This document shows positions 15,938-24,804 of a stretch of 35,638 bases of DNA, in pieces. The notes under the pieces are model-generated. The model was given only the letters and a program-made list of their open reading frames with translations. It did not search any database and was not told where the DNA came from. The translations under genes were made by a program, and so were the position numbers. Source of the stretch: Planctomycetales bacterium (lineage in GTDB: Bacteria; Planctomycetota; Planctomycetia; Isosphaerales; Isosphaeraceae); contig DAIDHB010000260.1 of NCBI GenBank assembly GCA_027452145.1, positions 1-35,638 on the forward strand. The letters run 5' to 3'. The number at the start of each line of letters is the position of its first letter. Positions within the stretch are counted from its first letter, which is position 1.

Positions 15938-16651
15938 TCAATGGTGCTGGTGTTCGTGCCCCGCGCGGGCGCCCGGAGTGGCTGCGGTCGCGCCGAGGAA
16001 TCTGTCGGGGTTGGCCTGAATCTCCTTGAGACAGCCCTTGCAGCAGATGAAGGTAGACTTGTCGCCACGAGAGACCTTCATGGGGCCGCCCATCGAGAAC
16101 AAGTCTTCCTTGCTGACCGGGCAGACTTTCTGCGCGGCGATGGCCTTCTCGTCGGCCTTGGTCGCCTTGGCGAACACGATCTGGCCGCTCGATGCCAGGG
16201 AGAACGGGACGGTGAACGTCGCCGTCGGCTCGGACGCCTCGGGCAAGCCCTCTACCTTGAATTCCACCTTCGCGCCGGTGGACGGGACCTTGCTCAGGTC
16301 TATGGTCGTCCCGATGGAGGACGCCGCCTGGCCGGGGCTGGCGGCGGACGCGGCGAGCTTCCGCTCGAACCAGGGCTTGGGCGAGTTTGGGTGGTAGAAG
16401 GTCGCGATCCCGGTTAGCCGCGAGGCGTCGATCGGCTTGTCCTCGTGGGTCCGGGAGTAGACCTTCAGGCCGTCCTTGGCGCAGACGACCTCGAAGTGGT
16501 ACTCCTGGGTCATGGCCACCTTGCCGCCGTGCAGGGGGGCGCCGTGCTTGTGCTCCTGACCGTCGTGCGCCCTGGACGGACCGGCGGACCCGAGCCCGAG
16601 GGTCAGGCCGACTCCGAGCATGGCGAGGGCCTTCTTCCAGGTCTCGTACAT
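15938..16651 (-). CDS. Secreted metal-binding protein: paralogous domain fused to a TRASH/YHS-like Cys domain (paralogue 3 of 3)
   Basis: 237 residues. The signal peptide runs to about 28 and is followed by a His-rich stretch (HDGQEHKHG). Residues about 50-160 form the family domain also seen at 11082 and 13141 (FEVVCAKDG, ATFYHPNSPKPWF, VEFKVEGLP). A C-terminal domain carries VCPVSKEDL (Cys177) and FICCKGC (Cys203, 204, 207), followed by NPDRFL; this layout matches TRASH/YHS-like heavy-metal-binding modules. The tail is HEHQHH. The fusion gives the best hint that the shared domain works with copper or a related metal. A good GGAGAG site precedes the ATG at 16651. Confidence 0.78.
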   Translation of the reverse strand: MYETWKKALAMLGVGLTLGLGSAGPSRAHDGQEHKHGAPLHGGKVAMTQEYHFEVVCAKDGLKVYSRTHEDKPIDASRLTGIATFYHPNSPKPWFERKLAASAASPGQAASSIGTTIDLSKVPSTGAKVEFKVEGLPEASEPTATFTVPFSLASSGQIVFAKATKADEKAIAAQKVCPVSKEDLFSMGGPMKVSRGDKSTFICCKGCLKEIQANPDRFLGATAATPGARAGHEHQHH

Positions 16652-16733
16652 CGCTCTTCCTCTCCTTTGGGAATCGGGAATGGTGATCGGAGTCCCCGGG
16701 ACAGCCCGAGGACCCCTTGGGCTTCTCGCCCGA

Positions 16734-17177
16734 TTACTTTGTGAGGGCCATGCCGCAATACGGACACTTGGCGGGGAAGGACGCCACGACGCTCGGATGC
16801 ATCGGGCAGTGGTATTGGGTCGTCGCCGCCGGAGCGGTCGGAGTAGAGGCAGCAGGAGCCGCGTTACCGTTCATGCTCATGCCCGGCATGCTCGTCGCGC
16901 GGGCCGTCGTCGCGGGCATCTGCATGCCCGCCATCTGCATGCCGCCCATGTTCATGCCGCCCATCATCATCCCGCAGCCACCGCAGCCATAGCCGGCGGA
17001 GTAGCCCCCCGAGCTGCCCAGGACGCGGGGGTTGAACGTGTGTCCGCCATAGGCGCGGCTGAAGCCGCCACCACCACCGCCACCGCCGCACTGGGCATGG
17101 GCCGAAGGCGTGGCGACCGTCACGCCGCCAAGTGCCAGGATGCCTGCCAAGGCCGCCGCCCGAAGTCGAAATCGCAT
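16734..17177 (-). CDS. Secreted Gly/Met-rich protein with C-terminal heavy-metal-binding domain
   Basis: 147 residues. The signal peptide (about 1-29, ending SAHAQ) precedes a poly-Gly run, then a Cys-Gly-Met stretch (CGGCGMMMGGMNMGG) and further Met repeats. The last 27 residues are a compact heavy-metal-binding motif, YHCPMHPSVV then CPYCGMAL, the same type found near the N-terminus of the CusB-like protein in this window. Met and Cys clusters bind Cu(I). It is probably a periplasmic copper buffer or a carrier that hands copper to the efflux pump. It lies between the storage-protein gene and the TRASH-domain gene on the same strand. Confidence 0.75.
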   Translation of the reverse strand: MRFRLRAAALAGILALGGVTVATPSAHAQCGGGGGGGGFSRAYGGHTFNPRVLGSSGGYSAGYGCGGCGMMMGGMNMGGMQMAGMQMPATTARATSMPGMSMNGNAAPAASTPTAPAATTQYHCPMHPSVVASFPAKCPYCGMALTK

Positions 17178-17322
17178 CGCAGTCTCTCCAAACTCTTGTG
17201 TCGGCCTCCGTGGTCGGACTCATGCGACGGGTCCCGCCGTCGCGGACGAGGGAGAACCCCCGCCCGTGAGCCCTCGGGCGGGTCGAGCCGACGGATCGGC
17301 TCTGCCTGTTGCCCTGCGGCGA

Positions 17323-17781
17323 TCAGTGGGCGTGGCCACCCATCGCCTGGACCATCTCGCGACATGACTTGAAGCACTTACGCAACGTCGCCACAAACTC
17401 CTTGATCTCGGGGTCGTCGAGCTTCTCGCACGCGACGATGCAGTCGTTGCAGCATTCGGCGCAGGCCCGGCAGGTGTGGGCCATTAGCGGGCTCATGCGT
17501 GCGACCAGCTTGCCCGCCGTGGAGCAGACATCGCCGCAGTCGACGCACAGGTGCATCGCCTTGGCGTAGTAGTTCTGCTTGCCGGCCTGGACCTGCTTGA
17601 AGCAATGGTGGAAGGCGTCGTTGCACATCTTCGCGCAATCGAAGCAGTCCTCGGCGCACCGCTTGTGGATGTCGCCGTGTTCGTGGTGGCCCTCGTGCTG
17701 CGCGCGGGCCTCAGTCCCGGTGGCGATGAGCAACCCGGTGGCGGTAGCCCCCAGGGCGCCCAGCAGTTCTCGACGGTCCAT
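17323..17781 (-). CDS. Exported copper storage protein, Csp/DUF326 four-helix bundle
   Basis: 152 residues. The start has paired arginines (MDRRELLGALG) and a hydrophobic stretch ending TEARA, consistent with a Tat signal as in the exported Csp1 type. The mature part has about 16 cysteines in CXXC and CXXXC spacings on amphipathic helices (RCAEDCFDC, HLCVDCGDVC, TCRACAECCNDC, KCFKSC), the pattern of copper storage proteins that pack many Cu(I) ions inside a four-helix bundle. The start lies 2 nt after the CusA-like stop, and the last CusA codons (GAGGAGGAT) provide its ribosome site. It is therefore tightly coupled to the pump. Confidence 0.88.
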   Translation of the reverse strand: MDRRELLGALGATATGLLIATGTEARAQHEGHHEHGDIHKRCAEDCFDCAKMCNDAFHHCFKQVQAGKQNYYAKAMHLCVDCGDVCSTAGKLVARMSPLMAHTCRACAECCNDCIVACEKLDDPEIKEFVATLRKCFKSCREMVQAMGGHAH

Positions 17782-17783
17782 CT

Positions 17784-20700
17784 CTAATCCTCCTCGGTTG
17801 CCAACTCCTCGGACCCGGGCGGGTGGTCATCGTCCCGGCGGGGCCAGGCTCCGGCCCCATTCCCATCTCTGGCCGGCCCGCCCTGGTGATGGACCCGGTC
17901 AGGGATGTGGCTCATGAGGGCGGCGTCAGTTCGCGCCACTATCCCGCCGCCCGATCTGCCGTTGAAAAGGGTGATTCCGTGGAGCTTCCGCCACCGTCTC
18001 TTCTGGACGGCGAAGTAGAGCACCGGCAGGAACACATCGATCACCTCGTCGGCGATCAGCAGGCCGCCCAGCACGGGGGCCGCCATCGGCCGGATCACCT
18101 CGGCTCCCACGCCGGAGGCCCAAAGCATCGGAGCGATCGAGATGATGGCTGCACCCTCGGTCAATAGCTTGGGCCGCAGGCGGTGGACGGCCCCTTCGAG
18201 GATCGCCTGCCGCAACTCGGCGATCGACCCGATCCGCCCCAGCCCGCCGCGCTCCTCGATCGCCTCGCGGAGGTAGACGAGCATCACGATCCCGGTCTCA
18301 ACCGCCATCCCGAAACACGCGATGTAGCCGACCTGGACCGCCACGCTGAACGGAAAACGGAAGAGCCATTGGAAGATCGCCCCGCCCGCAAGCGCCCCCA
18401 GGACGCTGGTCATCATCAGCAGGGCATCGACCCAACTCTTGTGCGTCAGGTAGAGGATCAGAGCGATCACGGCGATGACGGCCGGGAAGACGATGCGCAG
18501 CGTCTTGTTGGCCCGGACCTGGTGCTCGAAGGTGCCCGACCACTCCAAGTACATTCCGGGAGAGAGTTTGACCGCCCCTTGTGCGATCTTCTCCTGCACG
18601 ACGCGCTGGGCCTCCTCGACGAAGCCGACCTCGTCTCGGTCCCGGACGCGGAGTTGAATGTAGGCGCGGAGCAGCCCGTTCTCGCTCTTAATCATCGACG
18701 GCCCCTCGACCACCCGGACATCCGCCACCGCGGCCAAGGGGATCTGCATCGGCTTGGCTTGGCTGGTCGAGCCGCCGGAGGTCATGGCCGCGCCGGCTCC
18801 GCCTCCCATCCCGGAAGCCATGCCCCCAGCCGACCCGCCGTCCCCGCCCGTGTCGGTGGTGGCCATGCCACGCGCCGCGATGAGGATGCCCTTGAGCGCC
18901 TCCACATCATCGCGGTAGTCGCGGGCGTAGCGGACGCGGACCGGGTAGCGCTCGCGGCCCTCGACGGTCTGCGTCAGCGGCCTGCCGCCCATCGCCGTCT
19001 CGACCACATCCTGGATGTCGCCAACGTTAACGCCGTAGCGGGCCGCCTTCTTGCGGTCGATCTTGATCTCGACGTACCCCTTGCCCGTGATCTGGTCGGG
19101 GAACACATCAGCGGCGCCGCGGACACCACGGAGCACCTTGGCGATCTCCTGGCTGACGCGCTGGATGTCGTCGAGCTTCGAGCCGAAGACCTTCACGGCC
19201 ACCGGCAGGCGGACGCCGGTCGAGAGCATCTCGATCCGGTTGGCGATCGGCTGGGTAAAGCTGTTGCCCCAGCCCGGCATCTGGAGCGCCGTGCTCATCT
19301 CCTCCACGAGGTCGGTCTTCGTCTTCTGCCAGAGCAGCAGCCGGTCCGAGAAGGGCTTATCGAGGCCGGCGCGGAGGGCTCGCAAGTCCTCCGGGGTCGC
19401 GTCCCGCGCGGTCAGCTTGCGGTCACGCCCCAGCTTGGACAACTCATCGAGGGTCGCCCAGTTGGTCGCCCCGACGGCGCGGTCGAAGATTTCCCAGTCG
19501 AGCGACTTCATCCGCGCCTTGATCCGGTGCTCATGCTCGGAGGCGAGGTGCTCGGCGATTCGGGTGAACAGCGTCGGCCTGGCCAGGCCGATCACCTCGC
19601 CGGCCGCCTCGGCGACCCGCTCCACCGGGGACGGGGCCGGCGCAAGCAGGTCGGGCCGGTCGCGCTGGATTCCCAGGTCAATCAGCCGCTTCGCCGCCTC
19701 GTTGACCAATTGGGTCACGTCGTCGGGTAAGACCTGGACGGCGAGCCGATCGCCGTAGGTCTTGGCGAGAGCCTGGATGAGCGCTTCGCGCTCAGCGGCC
19801 GTCCGCTGGCGGATAACGGCGGAGGGCTCAACCCGACGGAGGAGGGAATCGACCGCCTCGCCGACCAGGGCCCGGCCCAACTCCGGTCGGAATTCCGCCA
19901 GGCGATGCACCGCCAGGTCGCGGAGTATCTCATCGACCGTGCTGGCGACATTCATTGCCGCTTCGCTGACCAGGCCCTCCCGATCGCTGGCCGAGGCCGG
20001 GGGACGGAGGATGCCCTTTGCAATGAGGGCGTCGAGCGCCACTTTCGTCTGGGCCACGGCGTCCTCGAACTTGAGCTTCCGCTTCGGCCAGAGCTCGCGG
20101 TCGCGGAGGTTGATGACCGTCTCGACCATATCCAACGGCGACGGGTCGGTCGGGGTCTCCGCGCGGCCCGCCTTGCCGACGACTTGCCAGACCTCGGGGA
20201 ACCCACGCAGGACCTCGTCGCGGACCCGCAGGTCCCACTCTGATTCGGCGATCGAGGCGCGGGGGACGGTCGTCGGCATGTCCATGATCGACCCCTCGTT
20301 CAGGTCGGGCATGAACTCGCGCCCCAGCTTCGTCGAGGCGACATAGCCGAGGCCCAGGATGACCACGAAGAGCCAGCAGACCAGCGTGGTCCGGTCCATC
20401 AGCCAGGCGAGCATCGGCTTGAAGATCTCGATCATCGTGCGGACCAGCCAGTTCTCGTCCTCGGACTTGATCCGCCCCTTGAGGAAGATCGGGATCAGGG
20501 CCGGCACCAGCGTGATCGACAGCACCGCCACGCCGACCAGGGCGAAGGTCTTCGTGTACGCAAGCGGGTGGAACATCTTCCCCTCGCGGCCGGAGAGGGC
20601 GAAGACCGGCAGGAACGACAGGACCGTGATGAGCACCGAGAAGAAGATCGGCCGGCCCACCGTGCGACACGCCTGGATAACGATCTCCGTCGTGTCGCCC

Positions 20701-21974
20701 GTGACGCGCTGCCGACCGAACCGGCGCGTGAGGTGGTGGGCAGCGTTTTCGCCCATAACTACCGCCTGATCGATCAGGATGCCGACGCTGATCGAGATAC
20801 CGGCGAGGCTCATGATGTTCGACGGGATGCCGAAGAGGCGCATCATCAGGAAGCTGAACAGGATCGCCATCGGCAGCGTGACCGCGACGACGAAGGCGTT
20901 ACCGATGTGGCCCATCACCAAGAGGATCGCGATCGTGCAGACGATCAATTCCTCTTTCACGGTGCCGCTGACCGTCTCGATCGCCTTATGGATCAGAGGC
21001 GTGCGGTCGTAGAACGGGACGATCCGCACCCCGGCGGGCAAGCCGGCCCGGAGTGTGGTGATCTTCTCCTTGACCCGCCGCGTGACCTCCAGCGGGTTCT
21101 CGCCGTAGCGCATCAGCACGACCCCGCCGACGACCTCCTTGCCGTCCTTCTCCAGCACGCTACGGCGGAATGCCGGGCCGACCTGCACGATGCCGACGTC
21201 ACCCACAGTGATCGGTGTGCCGTTGTTGCGCTGGGTGATCACCGTCGCGCGAATATCATCGAGGGATTCGATCCAGCCGACCGAGCGGATCAGGTACTCC
21301 GCGTTCCCCTGGTGGATGACCCGACCGCCCACGGAGGAGTTGGAGCGCGCGATCGCCGAGTAGACTTCGCCAAGGCCAATGCCGTAGGCGCGGAGCTTGT
21401 TCGGGTCGAGATCGATCTGGTATTCGCGCGGCGCCCCGCCGACGGAGGCGACCTCGGCCACCCCCGGCACGCTGTTGAGTTGATAGCGGACGTACCAATC
21501 TTGGATCGACCGCAGCTCACTCAGGTCCTTGCCCTCGCCCTCCACGGTGTACCAGAAGATTTGCCCGACGGCCGTGGCGTCCGGAGCCATGTAGGGGACG
21601 ACTCCGGGGGGCATCTCCGGCGCGATCGTCGCGAGCCTCTCCAGCACACGCTCGCGAGCGAAGTAGTAGTCGGTCTTGTCGTCGAAGATGATGGTGATCA
21701 TCGAGAAGTTGAACTCGCTCGATGACCGCACCACCTTGACCCCGGCGAGACCCTGGAGTTTCGACGACAGCGGGTACGTGACCTGGTCCTCGACCTCCTG
21801 AGGGCTTCGGCCCATCCAGTCGGCGAAGACGATCACCTGGTTCTCGGACAGGTCGGGGATCGCGTCCACCGGCATCGTCAGCATGGCCCGCGTGCCCGCG
21901 ACGGCGAGCGCCAGCGAGGCGATGATGACGATGTAACGGTTGCGGATCGACCACTCGATGATCGACTCGATCAT
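17784..21974 (-). CDS. cusA: CusA/CzcA-type RND heavy-metal efflux pump with large extra domain
   Basis: 1396 residues from the ATG at 21974 (GGAGAGGATGGC before it); the frame upstream overlaps the partner gene. The protein begins IIEWSIRNRYIVII, the usual first membrane helix. The proton-relay segment SISVGILIDQAVVMGEN (Asp402) and paired blocks of membrane helices at about 335-500 and 1160-1325 mark a heavy-metal RND transporter. Family members are about 1040-1060 residues. The excess is mainly a roughly 245-residue helical insertion at about 633-880, between the INLRDRELWPKR segment and MSTALQMPGW. There is also a Gly/Met-rich loop at about 1036-1072 and a His-rich tail. It exports Cu(I) or a similar ion with the CusB-like partner and a TolC-type channel. 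Confidence 0.92.
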   Translation of the reverse strand: MIESIIEWSIRNRYIVIIASLALAVAGTRAMLTMPVDAIPDLSENQVIVFADWMGRSPQEVEDQVTYPLSSKLQGLAGVKVVRSSSEFNFSMITIIFDDKTDYYFARERVLERLATIAPEMPPGVVPYMAPDATAVGQIFWYTVEGEGKDLSELRSIQDWYVRYQLNSVPGVAEVASVGGAPREYQIDLDPNKLRAYGIGLGEVYSAIARSNSSVGGRVIHQGNAEYLIRSVGWIESLDDIRATVITQRNNGTPITVGDVGIVQVGPAFRRSVLEKDGKEVVGGVVLMRYGENPLEVTRRVKEKITTLRAGLPAGVRIVPFYDRTPLIHKAIETVSGTVKEELIVCTIAILLVMGHIGNAFVVAVTLPMAILFSFLMMRLFGIPSNIMSLAGISISVGILIDQAVVMGENAAHHLTRRFGRQRVTGDTTEIVIQACRTVGRPIFFSVLITVLSFLPVFALSGREGKMFHPLAYTKTFALVGVAVLSITLVPALIPIFLKGRIKSEDENWLVRTMIEIFKPMLAWLMDRTTLVCWLFVVILGLGYVASTKLGREFMPDLNEGSIMDMPTTVPRASIAESEWDLRVRDEVLRGFPEVWQVVGKAGRAETPTDPSPLDMVETVINLRDRELWPKRKLKFEDAVAQTKVALDALIAKGILRPPASASDREGLVSEAAMNVASTVDEILRDLAVHRLAEFRPELGRALVGEAVDSLLRRVEPSAVIRQRTAAEREALIQALAKTYGDRLAVQVLPDDVTQLVNEAAKRLIDLGIQRDRPDLLAPAPSPVERVAEAAGEVIGLARPTLFTRIAEHLASEHEHRIKARMKSLDWEIFDRAVGATNWATLDELSKLGRDRKLTARDATPEDLRALRAGLDKPFSDRLLLWQKTKTDLVEEMSTALQMPGWGNSFTQPIANRIEMLSTGVRLPVAVKVFGSKLDDIQRVSQEIAKVLRGVRGAADVFPDQITGKGYVEIKIDRKKAARYGVNVGDIQDVVETAMGGRPLTQTVEGRERYPVRVRYARDYRDDVEALKGILIAARGMATTDTGGDGGSAGGMASGMGGGAGAAMTSGGSTSQAKPMQIPLAAVADVRVVEGPSMIKSENGLLRAYIQLRVRDRDEVGFVEEAQRVVQEKIAQGAVKLSPGMYLEWSGTFEHQVRANKTLRIVFPAVIAVIALILYLTHKSWVDALLMMTSVLGALAGGAIFQWLFRFPFSVAVQVGYIACFGMAVETGIVMLVYLREAIEERGGLGRIGSIAELRQAILEGAVHRLRPKLLTEGAAIISIAPMLWASGVGAEVIRPMAAPVLGGLLIADEVIDVFLPVLYFAVQKRRWRKLHGITLFNGRSGGGIVARTDAALMSHIPDRVHHQGGPARDGNGAGAWPRRDDDHPPGSEELATEED

Positions 21975-21993
21975 GCCATCCTCTCCGTTCGGC

Positions 21994-23721
21994 TCAGTGC
22001 CGGTGGGCGCCTGGGGTCGAGGCGGCGGCCGACCGGGTCGGAGCATCGCCGACCTTGGGCGGGCCGCTGCCGCCAGGGCTAGCCTCGGGGCTGGCCGGCG
22101 CGGTGCCGGGATTAATGCGGCTCTCGGCGTCGATCAGGAACGCGCCGGTCGCCGCCACACGCTCGCCGGGGGCGAGCCCCTCCAGCACCGGATAGCGGTC
22201 GCCGATGCGGGTGCCGAGGACGACTTCACGGCCCTCATAGACGCCCGGCTCGGCTTCGACGTAGACGATCTTGCGGCTGCCGGTGTCGATGACCGCCGAC
22301 TCAGGCACGCTCAACACCTCGTCCTGGGGCGGAGGTTCCAGCCGGGCCAGGTACTTGGCGGGTTGGGCCTTCAGCTTCGGCGGGCAGGCGTTGCAGCAGG
22401 TCCAGACCTTCCGACCCTCGACTTCGACCGGGACCGGGTCGCCCATCGAGCCGAGCTTCAGGGTCGTCACCGGGCAATTCTTCTGCTCATCCGCGGTCAG
22501 GCTGACAAGATGGCCCTCATGCCCCGGCCGGGGCGTTGCGGCGAATCGCGTTTGGAAAGCGGGCATCTCCGCCACCGGAGTCTTCAGCGTCACCGTGGCG
22601 AACATGCCCGGCCGGAGGCGGAGGCCGGGGTTCTCCAGGCCGAACCACACTTCGACGGTGCGGGTGGACGGGTCGAGCGTGGGCAGGAGGAACTCGACAT
22701 TGCCGGGGAACTTCTGGCCCGGATACGCCTCGACCGTCGCCTCGATTTCCTGCCCCTCGCGGACCAGTCCCATCTGATGCTCGAACACCTGGGCCTGGAT
22801 CCAGACGTGGTTGAGATCGGCGATCTCGAACATCGGGAAGCTTTCCGAGACCTCCTGGCCCTGGACGATGTTCTTCTTGACCACCGTGCCGCTGATCGGC
22901 GAGAGCACGGTCACGGTGAAGTCGGACCGCTTGTTCTGGATGATCTCGTCGATCTGCCCCTGGGTGATCCCCCACCGCTTGAGCTTCTCGGCCGAGAGAT
23001 GGACCAACTCGCGCCGATCGCCGAGCAGAGCCCGGCCCGCCGCGGTCCGTACCTGGGTGTCCTGCCCCGCGCGTTGGGCGGCGATCAGCAACTCCTGGAT
23101 GGCCTGGTGCAATTCGGGGCTGTAGAGTTCGGCCAAGGGCTCGCCGGCATGGACCATCTTGCCGGTGAAGTTGACGTAGAGCTTCTCGACCCGCGACTTG
23201 CCTGCGACCTTCGAGGGGATGGTGGCCAGCCGCCGCTCGTCGAAGCCGACGTTGCCGACGGTGGTCAAGGTCTGGGCCAGCGGGGCGTAGCCGACCTGGG
23301 CCGTCTTGATGCCGGCCTGCTTGATGCGGAACCGGGCCAGTTCCACGCGGGCCGTGACGCCCGCCGGCAGGGTCGTCTTCTCTCCCTTCTTCCGCTTGGC
23401 CAGCGGCATGCCACAGATCGGGCAACTGCCCGGCTCATCCTGCACGACCTGCGGGTGCATCGGGCAGTAATACTCGATCCCAGAGACCGCCGCATGGCGC
23501 TCGGCGGCGGGCCGCATCCACTTGTCGTAGTAATTCCAGAGGGTGTCCCAATAGGCGAACGCCAGGCCGGTGATGGCCATCAAGGCGATGAACCGGAGCC
23601 GGAGTTCCACGACCTTGACGACGAGGCGGAACTTCTGCCAGCGCGACATCGGCACTTCGTCCGCATGGGCGGACTCGGGCGTGGCCTGAGTGGCCGGGCC
23701 CGAGGGGCCGTTGGAGGACAT
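21994..23721 (-). CDS. cusB: CusB-type periplasmic membrane fusion protein with two metal-binding modules
   Basis: 575 residues. A single membrane helix (about 43-58) anchors the protein. A heavy-metal-binding motif follows at 84-106 (YYCPMHP then CPICGMPL). The membrane-fusion core has the hairpin and lipoyl halves ([42 protein letters not shown]). Inserted at about 410-460 is a second Cys module (NCPVTT, Cys416, and WTCCNACP, Cys442-446) resembling YHS/TRASH domains. The end is His-rich. It links the CusA-like pump to the outer membrane factor and probably loads metal onto it. The pump gene starts 20 bp downstream. Confidence 0.9.
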   Translation of the reverse strand: MSSNGPSGPATQATPESAHADEVPMSRWQKFRLVVKVVELRLRFIALMAITGLAFAYWDTLWNYYDKWMRPAAERHAAVSGIEYYCPMHPQVVQDEPGSCPICGMPLAKRKKGEKTTLPAGVTARVELARFRIKQAGIKTAQVGYAPLAQTLTTVGNVGFDERRLATIPSKVAGKSRVEKLYVNFTGKMVHAGEPLAELYSPELHQAIQELLIAAQRAGQDTQVRTAAGRALLGDRRELVHLSAEKLKRWGITQGQIDEIIQNKRSDFTVTVLSPISGTVVKKNIVQGQEVSESFPMFEIADLNHVWIQAQVFEHQMGLVREGQEIEATVEAYPGQKFPGNVEFLLPTLDPSTRTVEVWFGLENPGLRLRPGMFATVTLKTPVAEMPAFQTRFAATPRPGHEGHLVSLTADEQKNCPVTTLKLGSMGDPVPVEVEGRKVWTCCNACPPKLKAQPAKYLARLEPPPQDEVLSVPESAVIDTGSRKIVYVEAEPGVYEGREVVLGTRIGDRYPVLEGLAPGERVAATGAFLIDAESRINPGTAPASPEASPGGSGPPKVGDAPTRSAAASTPGAHRH

Positions 23722-23906
23722 GCTTCACACTCCCCACGCCGGGGCGGGCTCGGCCCGCCCGACGAGATTCCGCGAAAAAGGAGACCGTGTACGCAGACAG
23801 CGAGGAGTCTGGCGCGCGATGGGCGTCGAATCAGCGCCTCGGACGGAGGCCGGGCGCGGACGGACGGCGATCGCGCGAGACGAAGGGTCTCGGCGCGGGG
23901 AGCGAT

Positions 23907-24356
23907 TTAGATGAGAAGGCGGGAGGTGCGGAGGTAGAGGGGCGCTTTCGGCGGGCTCTCGGCCGGCAGGACGATCCGGGCGCACCCGATGGAGGGGCGG
24001 GCCTCGTCGGTCAAAACAACCGGCTCAGGGCGAGCCTGATCGGTCCGCTGCTCGGAAGAGCGCGATTCGGGCTTCGGGGCCGGCTCGTTCGGCTCACCCG
24101 GACGGCATTCACACGGGGGATTCGGGACGGAGAGGCCACCTCCGGTCGTGGAGAGCGCCGACCGGAGCGGAGTCGCTTCGGGACTCGACGAGTCACAGCA
24201 GCAGGCCGACATGGGGCGCGCGGTGCAGCAAGCACGAGTCAGCTTGCCCGCTGCCCTCGCCGAACAGGCCGATGCTTCGCCCGCCACCGACAGCATCCCC
24301 ACGATCGCCGCGAGGGCGACCCAACGGAGCCGGAGGTGACGACGGAGACCGGTCAT
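23907..24356 (-). CDS. Secreted Cys-rich protein, unknown family
   Basis: 149 residues. A signal peptide (about 1-30, ending EASA) is followed at once by cysteine clusters: C31, CC at 43-44, CCC at 52-54, then PPCEC (82, 84) and Cys125. The middle is Pro/Glu/Ser-rich and probably unstructured. I do not recognise a family. Its place as the first gene behind a strong promoter and directly before the CusB-like gene suggests a periplasmic metal-binding accessory of the pump. The ATG at 24356 has GGGG about 5 nt upstream, a modest ribosome site. Confidence 0.65.
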   Translation of the reverse strand: MTGLRRHLRLRWVALAAIVGMLSVAGEASACSARAAGKLTRACCTARPMSACCCDSSSPEATPLRSALSTTGGGLSVPNPPCECRPGEPNEPAPKPESRSSEQRTDQARPEPVVLTDEARPSIGCARIVLPAESPPKAPLYLRTSRLLI

Positions 24357-24397
24357 CGGAACCCCACGAAAAGATTGCCTAGCTTGCCACTGACTAG

Positions 24398-24425
24398 ATT
24401 ATATCCGCCGGGGAGAGCCTGACAA
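24398..24425 (-). promoter_or_regulatory. Strong sigma-70-like promoter for the Cys-rich/cusBA/csp operon
   Basis: On the minus strand TTGTCA (24425-24420), a 16-nt spacer and a perfect TATAAT (24403-24398) lie 42 bp upstream of the Cys-rich gene start. This is the best promoter match in the window. No CsoR-type palindrome overlaps it, so its control may differ from that of the left TolC gene. Confidence 0.75.
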
Positions 24426-24504
24426 TCGGATTTATCGACTGCGCACAGACTTCGTCGATAGGTTATCTACGTCGGTCGCGCGGAATTGTTCGACAGGAAA
24501 GCCA

Positions 24505-24542
24505 ACGGGATGGGGGCGATCGAAAGGTCGGCCCCATCCCGT
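24505..24542 (-). terminator. Terminator-like hairpin after the small Cys gene
   Basis: ACGGGATGGGG pairs with CCCCATCCCGT (arms 24505-24515 and 24532-24542), with a possible inner stem around a GAAA loop. It follows the csoR/small-gene pair on the minus strand and precedes the next promoter. The T-tract is weak. Confidence 0.6.
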
Positions 24543-24574
24543 CGCGATCGTTTCCACTCTCGCCAGTCAGGGGT

Positions 24575-24784
24575 TCAGTTCGATTCGCCGACCTTGGCCT
24601 TCGCCGGGCAGCAGCTCGGGCACGGCAGCACCTAGCCGGTGATTGGGCAGATAGAGCCGTCGGCCCTGGTGACCCTGACGGAGGCCTTGGCCTTCTCGGC
24701 CATGCAGCACGCCGCCTCAGCCTTGGCCAGGGTCGGCGTGCCCGCGGTCAGGGCCAGGAACGTAGCCAAGGAGATGAAGGACAT
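24575..24784 (-). pseudogene. Small secreted Cys-rich protein interrupted by in-frame TAG
   Basis: The ATG at 24784 has an excellent GGGGAGG ribosome site and lies 20 bp after the CsoR-family gene, on the same strand. It encodes a signal peptide (ending LAKAEA), an ACCM motif, and SICPITG, then TAG at 24632-24634. The same frame continues for 18 more codons with VLPCPSCCPAKAKVGESN and then TGA. The continuation has the CPxCC pattern expected of a metal-binding tail, so the TAG looks like a nonsense change of a GAG codon or a read-through site. The truncated 50-residue product could still be made and exported. The likely role was periplasmic copper binding under CsoR-type control. Confidence 0.6.
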
Positions 24785-24804
24785 CGGTCAACCTCCCCTC
24801 GGGC

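Noticed and set aside
18183..19730. Plus-strand open frames opposite cusA
   Set aside because: They are antisense shadows of the pump gene; the RND motifs lie on the minus strand.
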